Source of the DNA: Candidula unifasciata
Taxonomy: Eukaryota; Mollusca; Gastropoda; Stylommatophora; Geomitridae
DNA: 64,000 nucleotides
NCBI GenBank assembly: GCA_905116865.2
Contig: CAJHNH020002773.1
Coordinates: 1,661,110 to 1,725,109 of the forward strand
Direction: 5' to 3'
Part shown: positions 45,795-56,724 of the stretch, in pieces
Numbering within the stretch: the stretch's first letter is position 1
Layout of the letters: each line of letters opens with the position of its first letter
Position numbers and translations under genes: made by a program
The notes under the pieces: generated by a model
Told to the model about the DNA's origin: nothing
The model's input: the letters and a program-made list of their open reading frames with translations, nothing else
Databases searched by the model: none

Positions 45795-46403
45795 AGACTG
45801 TTGGTTATTTGCCTCTCAGGCAGGTGTACTTCGACGTCGAAAGCCAGTGTTGCCACTTTGGATATTTTATATCCAAATTTAAATCTTTTTCATTGCATTT
45901 AGATACTGTTTTTGACGTTTAGATCGTAAATATTTTTCTAGAGACTTTTCATATGAGTTAGATATTTTTTAGATTTTTTTTTTCTTTCATTGTCAATTTA
46001 ATAATTACTGTGTAAAATATTTACACTTATAAAGAAATTTGAACAGCTAAAGCATACCAGGGTCATTTTGGATCTGAAGCTTCAACTTCATTATCCAAGC
46101 TAAGTTTATCCTGTGGATCTTGTGAGGCAGACATCAGTGAAGGTGAGGATATGATTATGTAGGGTAAGTCATAGCAAAAGCTATGTAATTTTCGACTTTT
46201 TCAATTTGGATGTTTTTTCTATATCTTTTCCACGCAGATTTAGATCTTTTTAGATATTTTTTGACACCGTTTTGGATATTTTTTGTCAAAGAAAAGTGGC
46301 AACACTGCGAAAGACGCTCCCGGCTAGACGTCTCTTACGACATGCTTGTTAGGGAGGCACTGGATCTATTCTTGTTTTATCCACAACGGATCCTATAACC
46401 CAT
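45795..46403 (-). mobile_element. SINE-like family A, inverted, interrupted by a MITE
   Basis: The left part (45795-45845, CAGACTGTTGGTTATTTGCC) and the right part (46308-46403, CGTCTCTTACGACATGCTTG to ATAACCCATACGGGG) are one SINE split by the 45846-46307 element. Confidence 0.85.
45846..46307. mobile_element. hAT-like MITE nested in a SINE
   Basis: The 462-bp insertion begins CAGTGTTGCCACTTT and ends AAAGTGGCAACACTG, 15-bp inverted ends of hAT character. Flanks TCGAAAGC and CGAAAGAC differ by one indel, compatible with an aged 8-bp target duplication. The AT-rich interior has no coding frame but has internal GGATATTTT/AGATATTTT words near both ends. Confidence 0.88.
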
Positions 46404-46409
46404 ACGGGG

Positions 46410-46705
46410 AAGTAAAATAAAGGACCTTTATCACTCTTCCTGGTGTATTAGGCATATAGGGCTAGACCTATATTTTACAGTCACCGACAGGCGATGTGAT
46501 TAACATCAAGCCATGGCTGTACGCAAACTTGAAATTCTGGAACAAGGCCAGATTCAGAAGTGGGAGACCTTTACTTCCATTACCTTTTCCTGGTACCGAT
46601 TAAGGCTGGGTCGAAGTTGATATTTGAAGAAGAAAAAAGGCCGATTTGAACCCACGACCTTCGGGTCCGCCTGTAGTGTCTACCTGCTACACCACAGCGC
46701 CTCAC
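46410..46705 (-). mobile_element. SINE-like family B, inverted, with a family A fragment inside
   Basis: GGCATATAGGGCTAGACCTA and GGCGATGTGATTAACATCAA, then family A sequence (46530-46575, CTTGAAATTCTGGAACAAGG), then family B again (GGCTGGGTCGAAGTTG). The head on the minus strand is GCGCTGTGGTGTAGCAGGTA with B box GTGGGTTCAAATCGG. Confidence 0.75.
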
Positions 46706-46799
46706 ACATAAATAAATATTCATAAAGAATATTTACATTAGTGCTTGAAATAAATGCTGGCTTTTGTACCTGAAAAAAAAAAAAAAAAACATCTTCTGG

Positions 46800-47015
46800 A
46801 AGAAAAAATTTGAATGTTGAATTAAGAATCGACATCACAACACTCAGGACACACTCCCATAAGCGCCCCGATCCCACTTTCAGCAGCAAGCCAAAAGTTC
46901 CAAATCCGCTGATACTAGCAACTATCTGATTGTATATCTGTCTCACGTTTCCCTGGAGTGTTGAGCATCGGCCAGATCCCCTGGTAACTCCTCGCAGTTA
47001 CATTCTTCTCAGACC
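46800..47015 (-). mobile_element. RNase H-type LINE 3'-region fragment
   Basis: GAATGTTGAATTAAGAATCG and CACTCCCATAAGCGCCCCGA match 32142-32345 and 28985. A-rich stretch at 46770-46790 precedes it. Confidence 0.65.
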
Positions 47016-47349
47016 GTAATGCTCTGTTTGGAAGGAAAACATCTTAAGATGTCTTTTGAGGGGGGACAATTATTAATGTGACGCAGTTTTATTTTCTTGA
47101 AAATACGGTAAGCGATCAAGTTTAAACATATTACGCAAGTCGAAACCAGCACAAAGTGGTCAGCAGTCAAATCGCCTGCAGCTGGCTAGGCGGTTGTATT
47201 TCACCATCCCAAACGATCACCGGAATCACACACCAGACGAGGGCTCTTGTCTCACCCTTCCCCCATATAAATGGCCGAGCTACACTGAATTTTTTTCAAA
47301 GTTCAAAGTGATGTAAAGACGGTTCATCATCGGGTGGATCTCACTTATC

Positions 47350-47525
47350 TTCCCCGTGTGTGTTTCGGGACCCCATTGTGGGGAAACAAGAATAGACCCA
47401 CTGCCTCCCCAATGCATGTCGTAAGAGTCGACTAATTGGGGGCTTCCTTTAAAGTCGGGGTGCTTCTGCCTGAGAGGCAAGGAACCAACAATCTGCCTAT
47501 AATTAAGTCAGAACTGTTGAGCACA
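47350..47525 (+). mobile_element. SINE-like family A, 3'-truncated copy
   Basis: TCCCCGTGTGTGTTTCGGGA head, TGTCGTAAGAGTCGACTAAT, ends at AAGTCAGAACTGTTGAG. Confidence 0.82.
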
Positions 47526-47534
47526 AGAAATAAA

Positions 47535-47725
47535 AGATGACGATACTCATACTAAATTGTCTTCTCAAGACTCGCTTCGTCGTCTTGTTAGACAGGATCA
47601 GTGTGTTATATTCAGACTAAGGACAGTGCACAACAGACTTCGACAACATAAGTGTTTTTTTTTAAGGAAACGGCGCCAGACAATTCTGAGTCCAACACTG
47701 TTGACTATGCTGCTAACAGAGACGC
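47535..47725 (+). mobile_element. LINE C-terminal fragment
   Basis: Reads DSLRRLVRQDQCVIFRLRTV, HNRLRQHK, matching the L-R--QV-IFRLRTGHNRL block downstream of RNase H. Complements the CGTGPQTPEH block found at 8215-8470. Confidence 0.75.
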
Positions 47726-48049
47726 CATAACAGAGATGCCATAGCAGAGATGCCATCTGGCCTGTTCTAATGTCAAATCAAATGAAAGCTGTGTGGCACA
47801 CATGGAGATATGGACTGCAGGATGGCTTTTATCAAGGCTGGTGGCCTCCTGATTTAAACTTTTCTGACAGAAGGATCGAATAACATCGACATGCGCATCG
47901 CCCATTGGCTGGCCGGTAGACGACTTCCTTGCCAGTCTGGACAGTATTTGGGCCCGTCTGCTTTGATCGCATCAACACTGCAAGAGTCCCTTTAGCGGTT
48001 ACTTTGTGGCGAATAGCGCTAAATCCTTATATATGGCGCACATAACCTA

Positions 48050-48500
48050 GCCACAATTATAACCTAAAGCTCACCCTTCAGAGATGCTTGTTGAAGGTGA
48101 CTATTTTTTCCCGCAAAGCATGCAAAGGATCTAATAAGAAGAAGATGTTGATTGTGAGCTGGGGTGATGACATATAAACCATCCAAATCGACCTTAGAAA
48201 GCAGCCTCTCTGGAAAAATGTGTTGACGCTGAAGTAAGGAGTTCAGATGAGTTGGCCCAGAAACTGGTATCCTAGCACTTGGGGCATTCCCGAAAGCACA
48301 GAATTCAGTTTTCGATGGAACTAGTAGAAGCCAGATTATATGTCCGTCTTGCCCTTTATCTAAATGTTGAGTCTCAGCCACATCTCCTAGCCACTCCACG
48401 CAACATCATTCTGTCTGGATAGTAATGATCTGTTGTGCTGCTGGTCTGATCACTCGCTTCCAAAGGGATTTGACCCAATTTAGCTTGTTATGAATCAGTG
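48050..48500 (-). mobile_element. Degenerate LINE 3'-region fragment
   Basis: The minus strand has EWLGDVAETQHLDKGQDGHI and WLLLVPSKTEF, resembling the [20 protein letters not shown] reading at 1840. Same element family, different truncation. Confidence 0.65.
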
Positions 48501-48599
48501 TCCCGCCATGAAGGATTTTAAATCAGTATTAAGGTTTTTTGTCTAGCATTGGAGTCCACTGCAGTAAAAGTCTAACATGCAAAAGAAGCCAAGTACTCA

Positions 48600-48830
48600 T
48601 TTTGTCTTGTCTTGTCTTGTCCACAATTGCCTCACAGCGTAGTGGGGAGTCGCAGTTTTCCATCCTGGGCCAGGTGTGTTGCACGTGTTGTTGTTAGTCC
48701 GTGTTGCCTCAGGATCTCTGATATATTGTCTATCCATCGTACTCTCGGTCTGCCTCTTGCTCTAGGGCAGTAGTGCTGTTCATTTTGTGGTGTAGGTAAA
48801 TGAAATCCCAGGTCTGCAGGCTTCACATTA
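48600..48830 (-). mobile_element. Non-LTR retrotransposon 3' end
   Basis: The minus strand reads RARGRPRVRWIDNISEILRQ, HGLTTTRATHLAQDGKLR, the RGRPR-RW-DNI...A-DR--WR tail. Ends in GACAAGACAAGACAAGACAA at its 3' end (plus 48600-48620). Confidence 0.85.
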
Positions 48831-49184
48831 TTGGCTACAAAAGAGATAGCCCATGATGTATGAGATGTTCAACACGTGGAAGTGAGGTTAAACAGTCATG
48901 AGCAGGACATGACGATTCCTTGGGTGAGCCAAGTACCAGAGCACCATGTATTAGCTCTGCATTTGTGGAAGCCTTCTTGGATAGCGGGGAATGCTTATGT
49001 TCTGCCCCTGCCTTCTCTTGAGGGCTGATCAGCATTATGTGGCTTCTCTGGACCAGCCTGATTGGGGCACCACCTGTGACCTGGGAAATAAAGATGACCA
49101 CACAACAATGAGACTGCCATGTTCCCAGAAACTAACCGGGAAGGCTAACCCGGTCATCAAATGCCCGCAGAAGTCGGATGTGTT

Positions 49185-49262
49185 GGCCGAAATATCGCAG
49201 CCATGCTGTAAACGGACACAACGCAATTACATCTTCGGATGAACGCAGAAGAAGAAGAAGAT
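49185..49262 (+). mobile_element. GAA-tailed SINE fragment
   Basis: GGCCGAAATATCGCAGCCAT-GCTGTAAAC and ATGAACGCAGAAGAAGAAGA, related to 25700 and 41340. Lies 150 bp 3' of the zinc-finger stop codon. Confidence 0.65.
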
Positions 49263-49411
49263 CTAGCATTGTTCTCCGCTTGAATTAAAACTAACAATCC
49301 TCCCTTCCCCCCGTTTCCAGCCCACATATAAAGAATTATTTATGAAATCCACAAAAGTATCTGTTCAGTTGTGTCAAATGTTATACAAAATCAAAGATTA
49401 TTTCAAATAAT

Positions 49412-50804
49412 TCAGAACATATTTGTTTCTTTACTAGTTTTCGAGGCCGATCTGTCAGAAACTGCAGGCAACATGGCGGCCACGGAATAAGGCAGAAAGC
49501 CATTGGTTAGTCTGGCGGCCATTGTTGCCGCTGCGCAGGCTCGGGCGTTGGTAGGGGTGACCAGGTTAACCGGCAGATTGGTCACTTCCGGTTTGATATT
49601 TAAACGTAAAGTTGTGGACACTGGCTGGCTGTCCACATCACGGCTGTCATCGCTACATGCATCGATGATAACATCACTATCATCATCATCGTCATCATCA
49701 TTATCATCGTCAATATCAATTTCGCAATCATCTTGGTCGTCAACGTTGTTGGTAGTAGACCCTCTGAAGGTCCCGTCTCTTAGTTTGTCAGCCCAGGATT
49801 CGGCCATCGACGTGGAAAAGCTGTTTCTGAATAGATGATCTTTCGGGAAAGCTTGGGCTAGCGAGGGGGTTCCCATTCTTGTGTCATTTTCCTGGAAGAT
49901 CTTACAGCTGTGTGATTCAGACTCGTCCAGACCTGAGGCGCCAAGGATTTGCAGTCTGGCATGAATTCTTTTGTGTCTTTCCAAGTTGCTTTTATGACTC
50001 GTGGCGTAATCGCAACTAGGACAGGTGTAATCTTTCTGGCCACTGTGTACTGAAAGATGGCGTTTTAGTAAAGCTTTGCGACAGAACCGACGGCCGCAGA
50101 AGGGACAGGAGTAACCATTGTGGTGAAAGATGGTGATGTGTTCTCTCAGAGAAGCTTTGGTGGAGAAAGTAACTCCGCAGCATTCAAGCTGTTTGTCGCA
50201 GGCTTGGTGCATGGTGGCAATATGCCGTTTTAGATTGTTGCGTCGATCAGTGACGTATCTGCAGTGTGGACACGGGAATAGCTTTCCTCTGAAGGTATTG
50301 CAGACCAACATGGCCAGTTCTAAATAGTTTCTTGTCAGAAATGGCGGTTTCAGTTTGGCAACCTCTCCAGCTAGGTGAGCCTGGTTCGCGGCTTGGATTT
50401 GCGCCATACTTAGGTACCTCAACTCCTCGTGATTTGGGAACATCCCCGGGTAAGGAAGCAGCTGGGAAGGCAAGGCGGCATTTGTGGCATGAACTGAATT
50501 GGAAACAGCGGCAAGATTTGTCATGGCTGACAACATCCCGAGGTTTAATCCGTTGGGCGGGATCGATGGAAGCTGCAGTCCCTGGAAAGTTGTCGCTAAT
50601 GGTAACGTTGAACTGCACGGGGTCATGGCAGCAGAAGAGGTCAAGGTCGAAGGGTTGACATTGGCGGGGATTCTGACCTCATTTCCTGGGCGGATTCCGC
50701 AAGTGTGACTGTTGTTTCCGCCGAGTTGTGGTCGAAGTGCTGGGTGAATGAATGATCGTTCGTTTTCCTGGAGAAGTCGCGGCCGCTCCATCACACCAAC
50801 TGAC
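49412..50804 (-). CDS. C2H2 zinc-finger protein, large (probably last) coding exon
   Basis: A continuous frame runs from a splice acceptor (TTCTTTCAG at 50813-50805 on the minus strand) to a stop at 49412. The first ATG is at 50791-50789 (MERPRLLQENERS), giving 459 residues. The frame stays open back to the acceptor, so upstream exon(s) may add residues or be non-coding. Numbering from that ATG, four C2H2 fingers are seen: finger 1 FPCPHCRYVTDRRNNLKRH (Cys174/177, His190/195); finger 2 around LECCGVTFSTKASLREH, with an abnormal cysteine pair (204/205 adjacent); finger 3 YSCPFCGRRFCRKALLKRH (229/232, 245/249); finger 4 YTCPSCDYATSHKSNLERH (257/260, 273/277). An acidic Asp run (about 356-371) and an IKPE SUMO-type motif (about 399-402) follow. 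This composition suggests a nuclear DNA-binding regulator. I do not recognise the family, so no symbol is given. Confidence 0.85.
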
Positions 50805-50813
50805 CTGAAAGAA
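50805..50813 (-). other. Splice acceptor of the zinc-finger exon
   Basis: On the minus strand CCCCCACTTCTTTCAG| precedes GTCAGTTGGTGTG-ATG. The pyrimidine tract plus CAG supports an intron just 5' of the first ATG. Confidence 0.75.
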
Positions 50814-50861
50814 GTGGGGGATGGTAGTTAGTAAGAGAAACATCACTGATACTCATAAACA

Positions 50862-51290
50862 TGCACATACATATATATATATATAGTTTTTGTGTGTTAA
50901 ATTACTGTGTTTTGTTGTTTCTGAAAACATTGCCGTTCCTGTTTTTGTAACCACCGCCTGTGGAGTTAATGCAACACGTACTGCTACAGTGTGTCTTATG
51001 TTAGGTTCCGTTTTCCAGGTTACAGCTTTGTTTGTTTGTTTTAGTATCCAGAAGCCATGAGTTGTTAACCCTTAGGCTCGGTATTATGGATATCGCAACC
51101 TATCGGGCTTGATTCCATTGTTAATACCGTACATCTGGGAGAAATGTAGCTTTTCTGCTTACCCGTGGGAGTGAAACCGGACCACAAGGAGTTTGTCACC
51201 CGGTCACCGCGCAACCCGGTTTAGCCAACTACGCTAGAGAGCCGGGCTCCACGTTACAGCTCTATTCGCAATTGATTTTACTGGTTAAAT
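50862..51290. other. Sequence upstream of the zinc-finger exon
   Basis: An (AT)n run at 50872-50883. A tRNA-like SINE remnant follows at about 51060-51250 (minus: CTCTCTAGCGTAGTTGGCTA and ACCGGGTGACAAACTCC). No exon recognised. Confidence 0.45.
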
Positions 51291-51299
51291 TGCCAACAG

Positions 51300-51780
51300 T
51301 ATTAGGATGAGGCTAAGCACCTGTAAATTGGTTAAAGTAGAAATCTTGAGATCATGCATTTTCCCTGTGGCAACTTACGGTTATGAGTCCTGGACTCTCA
51401 CTCAGTCACTGAGGAAAAAGATTGGAGCTTTTGAATTGATACGTTATAGAAACATTCTTAGAATAAAATGGATCCGGAAGAGGAAAAACATCGACATTCT
51501 GAACGAGTTGAACATCAAGGAGAACTGGCTCATAAACAGCAGCCTGTCCCGGAAGTTGAAGTATTTTAGCCACATCAAGCGTCATGGCGGCTTGGAAAAG
51601 ACGGTGCTGGAAGGTGCAGTTTGTGAAAGCGAGGCAAGGGTCGACCACCACGAAGATGGATACAAACCATTGAAGATGCATTGGCATTAAAAGCACATAA
51701 TGCCGGAGAGCTGGCTAGGGAAGTTTAAACTTTCAGGCGACGTTCTGTAAAGGACTTGTTGATTGATGATGATGATTAGG
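51300..51780 (+). mobile_element. Non-LTR retrotransposon 3' end, cleanest copy
   Basis: The open frame reads KVEILRSCIFPVATYGYESW, TLTQSLRKKIGAFELIRYRN, ILRIKWIRKRKNIDILNELN, IKENWLINSSLSRKLKYFSH and IKRHGGLEKTVLEGAV. It ends GACGTTCTGTAAAGGACTTG-TTGATTGATGATGATGAT. 5' truncated before the catalytic RT motif. Confidence 0.92.
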
Positions 51781-51969
51781 ATGATTCACCTGAGTATCGG
51801 GAAGTGACATAATAAATTGTTGAACAGCCATATTCGAATACCTGCCATATTTATGGAACACATGCTGAATCAGAAATACTCTTTCTTCAATAGTTAACAC
51901 CATTATAGCGAAAATTGAGTGATTTCCAAACTGTGCCCTGCGGCGCCCCGGGGGAGCCGCAACCTCTCT

Positions 51970-52275
<306 letters not shown>

Positions 52276-52279
52276 TACA

Positions 52280-52440
52280 TTTAAAAAGAAATGTCTGGGG
52301 GAAAATTATGAAAATAATATGGAATGATCTCAAAAGAAGAGAAGAAAAAAGAGGAGTGTCTATGCAACCACAGGTATCAACAGTTATAAGACAGAGAAGA
52401 TAGCGCTATATTGGACACATTCTGAGAAGAAACTAGCACA
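52280..52440 (+). mobile_element. Degenerate LINE tail fragment
   Basis: RREEKRGVSMQPQVSTVIRQ and then IGHILRRN-like readings, compatible with a frameshifted RR--YIGHI-RR segment. Confidence 0.5.
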
Positions 52441-52643
52441 GAATCACCACACGGGCATTCGAATTAGAAATAAAGGTAAAGGATAAAGGTAAAGTCGGGA
52501 GATGTGAACCAGCGTCATTGCACACGGTTATAAACCATAACTGCTCTGCCACCAGTACAGACAGCTGATAAGAATTGTCCGTCTGTGTCGCTGTCCGCAC
52601 GTAACTCCGTAGCTACAATTATTCATTAAAAAAAAAAAATAGT

Positions 52644-53165
52644 TGCGTATCTTTACAAGACGTTACAGAACCAACCTCAGCACTTTCTGGCTGTTGTGGT
52701 TTTTCTAGACAAATCTACGCCCAGTAGTTTGCCATTGCTTACTGGACGGTCAGCTCTCGGTACCGTGCTGGAAACCATCGCAAGACAAACCATCTACAGC
52801 TTCCTTCCCTGTACCATGCTTTCTGCTATTATTTTTTTTTACTCCGCGTTGCTTTCAACCACAATAGCTACAACACAAACTAAATAAAAGGTTAAAAGGT
52901 TAGTTGCGTATCCTTTACAGGACGTTGCAGAACCAACCTCAACAGCCCCTGGCTGTTGTGTGGTTTCTCTAGGCAAATTTAGGTCCAGTAGTTTGCCATT
53001 GCTATGGACGGTCGGCTTTCTTGATACCACTGTCGAAACCAACGCAAGGCGCATTGCCCGCAGCTGGGATCGAACCCGGCATCCCGGCATTACGAAGCGT
53101 ATGCATCGACTTAGCCACAGAGCCGACACAATAGCTACTACACAAGCTAAATAATAGAAAAGAAG
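52644..53165 (-). repeat. Two tandem copies of a ~250-bp tRNA-headed repeat
   Basis: GTTGCGTATCTTTACAAGAC / GTTGCGTATCCTTTACAGGA starts, shared CAGAACCAACCTCA, GGCTGTTG, CAGTAGTTTGCCATTGCT and GGACGGTC. In the second copy the minus strand shows TGTGGCTAAGTCGATGCATA and B box GCCGGGTTCGATCCC, a tRNA-like head. Confidence 0.78.
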
Positions 53166-53574
53166 GTAAAAAATAATTACAGAATTCTGCGAGCGAAGCC
53201 ATTTCTCCCAATTGCATAAATCACTTGTAGGCGCGATATATATCAAGATAATCAACAAAATAGACAACTGTGAAGAAAGAGACAGAACTGTTGACAAGCG
53301 GTACACGCAGTGTGACATACACACTGAGTTGCCCTCAGTATCAAAGGCGCCTTCTAACGAGCAATGTCAGACAATCTGAAGTGGCCGACAAAAGAGCCCA
53401 AATATAAAGAGTCGGGTTGGGTTTCCTTCGTGTCTTTTTCTAAACCGAATCAATGTTTTGTCCGCGTGTATGTTCGCTCACCGGGTGAGGCCTTTTTTGG
53501 GGTGAATATGCTGGAGGAATGTCTCGACAAGTTGATAAGCAGGATGAAGTGGTTTTTTTTTAACTTGAAAAATT

Positions 53575-54032
53575 GAGCCGGGAAGTTTCTTCTTTCTCTT
53601 GTTCTTCTTCTTTGTCTTCTTCTTTTTCTTTTTGTTCTTGCTCTTGTTGTTCTTGTTCTTCTTTTTGTTCTTGTTCTTGTTCCTGTTCTTCTTCTTCTTC
53701 TTCTTCTTCTTCTTCTTCTTCTTCTTCTTCTTCTTCTTCTTCTTCTTCTTCTTCTTCTTCTTCTTCTTCTTCTTTTTCTTCTTGTTCTTGTTCTTGTTCT
53801 TCTTCTTTTTCTTCTTGTTCTTGTTCTTGTTCATCTTTTTGTTCTTGTTATTTTTCTTATTCTTCTTTTCTTCTTCTTCTTCTTCTTCTTCTTCTTCTTC
53901 TTCTTCTTCTTCTTCTTCTTCTTCTTCTTCTTCTTCTTCTTCTTCTTCTTTCTTTTTCTTGTTCTTCTTGTTCTTTTTCTTGTTCTTCTTGTTCTTTTTC
54001 TTCTCCTTCTTCTTCTTCTTCTTCTTCTTCTA
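53575..54032 (+). repeat. Large (TTC)n-rich microsatellite
   Basis: Two pure TTC runs (about 53688-53772 and 53868-53948) within TTCTTGTTCTTG and TTTTTCTTC variants, 450 bp in total. It abuts the 3' end of the minus-strand LINE fragment at 54033. Confidence 0.97.
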
Positions 54033-54320
54033 TCTTCCTGTCGTTCCGTTTTGTATGCTCAGGTCAGACTATCAAGTTTGATGTTTCTATGAACTTGCAT
54101 GTCAGTAGCAGGTCCTTCATGGTTCCCCACAGCTTGCTCTGCACACTTTGCTCTTGAGGTCAGGTTTCTCTTCGTAGCTCTAGGTAAAGTGGGGAGGTCT
54201 GCAGAATGTGCTCAGGTGTTTACGGTCACACGGTCGGGACTGTGCAATATTTATTTGAGGTATAAGATAGTTGAGCCTGCAGTGTCCTGTTCTTAGACTT
54301 GTATTTATTATGTTGTTTAC
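54033..54320 (-). mobile_element. LINE C-terminal fragment (same end as 8215-8470)
   Basis: TTTTGTATGCTCAGGTCAGA, GTCAGTAGCAGGTCCTTCAT, CCACAGCTTGCTCTGCACAC and TGCTCTTGAGGTCAGGTTTC match 8235-8345 in the same orientation. Its GAA-type tail joins the TTC array. Confidence 0.8.
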
Positions 54321-54627
54321 TGTTGATTCTGCTGATGAGGGCTTGTGAATGTTTACTGTTGATTTTTCTATCTACAGTTCATGGTATTTTTCCGTGGTCA
54401 ATGATGGGATTTCTGGTAATGGCAATGTTGTTTCTCCTTTGTCGTATTCTTTGCGAGACTGTCCACCATCTCGTTTCTTGGTATGCCGAAGTGGGTCGGC
54501 ATCCGTTGGAGAATGATTTCATTGTTTGTTTTTTAGAGTTTGTTTAACTGGCGGTCAGTCCTGGCTATCCGTGTTGTCTCAAAGATCTACTTGAATCGCA
54601 CCGACGAGTAAACAGGGACCTAGGCAA

Positions 54628-55068
54628 AATCAGATCTCTATGCAAAATCAGATCTTTATGCAAAATCAGATCTCTATGCAAAATCAAATCTCTATGCAAA
54701 ATCAGATCTGTATGCAAAATCAGATCTGTATGCAAAATCAGATCTGTATGCAAAATCAGATCTGTATACAAAATCAGATCTCTATGCAAAATCAGATCTC
54801 TATGCAAAATCAGATCTCTATGCAAAATCAGATCTCTATGCAAAATCAGATCTCTATGCAAAATCAAATCTCTATGCAAAATCAGATCTCTATGCAAAAT
54901 CAGATCTGTATGCAAAATCAGATCTGTATGCAAAATCAGATCTCTATGCAAAATCAGATCTCTATGCAAAATCAGATCTCTATGCAAAATCAGATCTCTA
55001 TGCAAAATCAGATCTCTATGCAAAATCAGATCTCTATGCAAAATCAAATCTCTATGCAAAATCAGATA
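54628..55068 (+). repeat. 18-bp tandem array with BglII site (AGATCT)
   Basis: Unit ATGCAAAATCAGATCTCT, about 24 copies, variants ATCAAATCT and TCTGTATG. The 5' flank is AAACAGGGACCTAGG and the 3' flank AACACTGATAGGTTATTC; both flanks recur around a single unit at 56325-56395. Confidence 0.97.
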
Positions 55069-55121
55069 TCTAACACTGATAGGTTATTCAAAAATCAATT
55101 TTCCGTCAGTTGCCTTGAGTT

Positions 55122-55400
55122 CCCCGTGTGGGTTCCTGGGCCCTATTATAGGGAAAACAAGAATAGACCCACTGCCTACCTAAAAGCATGCCGTAAGAGT
55201 CGACTAATTGGGAGCTTCCTTCGAAGTCGGAGTGCATCTGCCTGAGAGGCAAGAAACCAACAGTCTGCATACAAATTAGTCAGATCTGTCAAACGGATGC
55301 ACATACAACACTCAGGCTCTGAAACAGGACTGCAGTCCAGAAGTGGACGAACATCCAGAACTTTCCGCCGGAGTTTACAGCAAGTGAACGCGAGAAATAT
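55122..55400 (+). mobile_element. SINE-like family A, near full-length copy
   Basis: CCCCGTGTGGGTTCCTGGGC head, GGCAAGAAACCAACAGTCTG, and a degraded GAACGCGAGAAATATAAG tail. Confidence 0.88.
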
Positions 55401-55507
55401 AAGAAAAGAGTTGCCTTGACTAAAAACTAATCGTGTGTTAATTTAGGTAATTTATGGTGCTGTTTCAATGGTTTGAATTATTTCTGTCTGCGTTTCACAC
55501 TTGTGAA

Positions 55508-55793
55508 TTGGTGTCTGTTTGCGTTCATCAGCTATAAACCCCGGGGGAAAAGACCTGACTGTTCGTCCATTTCTAGACTTTGGCTTTGTTTCAGGACCTG
55601 CGCTTCACATGCGCATCCGTTTTACAGACCGTTTTTATTTGTGTGCAGACTGTTGGTTCCTTGTCCGCCAGGCAAATGAGATCCAACTTTGAAAGAAGCC
55701 CCCAGTTAGTCGACTCTTACGACATGCTTGTTTGGGAGGCAGTGGGTCTATACTTGTTCTCCCACAATGAGACCCCGGAACCCTCACGGGGAT
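55508..55793 (-). mobile_element. SINE-like family A, inverted copy
   Basis: TGTTTGCGTTCATCAGCTAT, CAGACTGTTGGTTCCTTGTC, TCGACTCTTACGACATGCTT and GGAACCCTCACGGGG. With 55122-55400 it forms an inverted pair 107 bp apart. Confidence 0.88.
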
Positions 55794-56029
55794 ATAATTG
55801 TGAACTAAAGCTGTAGAGTATACATGGATTATGATGACACGTTTTTATTAGCTTCGAGTGGTCTTGCCTATTAGCACACTTGCTTCTACAGCCAGGCGCC
55901 TTCGTCAATTCTGGTGACACACAGCTGTTGATTTTTATATCGTCTAGTGTGTCCTGTTTATCGCTCTACTTCCTTCTATGAGTGTTAGTCAGTTCTTGTA
56001 TAGTTGCTTATTATATCGAAATATCTCCT

Positions 56030-56270
56030 TCTGCTTATCGTTTATCGGCTGCAAACTCCTGCGGAAAGACATGGTTGTTCGTCCACTTTTGGACTTTGAT
56101 GTGTTCTAGAACTGGCGTTAAGTGTGCACATCCGTTTTACATATCTGGTTTAACTGTTTACACAAAGCACAGCTAATTATTCGCCTGTTACGACACGCTT
56201 GTTATAGCAGGGGTGGGTCTATTCCTTTTCCCCCTGCCAAAATAGAATTCCAAACCACAAACAGGGCTAA
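56030..56270 (-). mobile_element. SINE-like family A, diverged inverted copy
   Basis: TATCGGCTGCAAACTCCTGC, CCGTTTTACATATCTGG and TTACGACACGCTTGTTATAG. The head portion is eroded. Confidence 0.75.
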
Positions 56271-56319
56271 AAGCAAAAGATCCACGCAAAAGGCCCTAAA
56301 TACAATACGACTTATAGTA

Positions 56320-56400
56320 AACAGGGCCTTATGCGAAATCAGATCTCTAACACTGATAGGTTATTCAAGAATCTATTTGATGTCACTTGCCTAGACGCAA
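56320..56400 (+). repeat. Single-unit paralogue of the 18-bp array
   Basis: AACAGGGCCTTATGCGAAAT-CAGATCTCTAACACTGATAG-GTTATTCAAGAATCTATTTG matches the two flanks of 54628-55068 with only one unit between them. Confidence 0.85.
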
Positions 56401-56724
56401 AACCAGACCTATCTAAATCTGCCTAAGAAAAAATCGATTCAATTTCAAGGCAACTTTAGGCCTTTTGTAAAACTATTCGGCTGGGAGTCAGCGATTCTAA
56501 AGCCGGATTTCTCATAAATAACCCGGTGATTTAGATTACTTTTCGGCTGAAGCCACTGGCGGGACCACGGCGAGCCGGAGACCTGTCATAGATAGCCATC
56601 TTGTTTTTGCAAAGTGCTGCAAGTTTGATGAAGTGGTATTTTGTCCGTCTGACACTAGGGGGCGTGTGTGCACTGGGTGTTATGTATAAATTATGATAAT
56701 AGATTTGTTTCGTTTGTGCATTTT

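Noticed and set aside
50792..50794. GTG as start of the zinc-finger protein
   Set aside because: In a eukaryotic gene the ATG three bases later (50791) is preferred. Upstream residues could come only from a spliced exon.
54565..55245. Frames with repeated MQNQI or HRDLIL units
   Set aside because: The period is exactly the 18-bp DNA repeat and both strands are open. No conserved domain.
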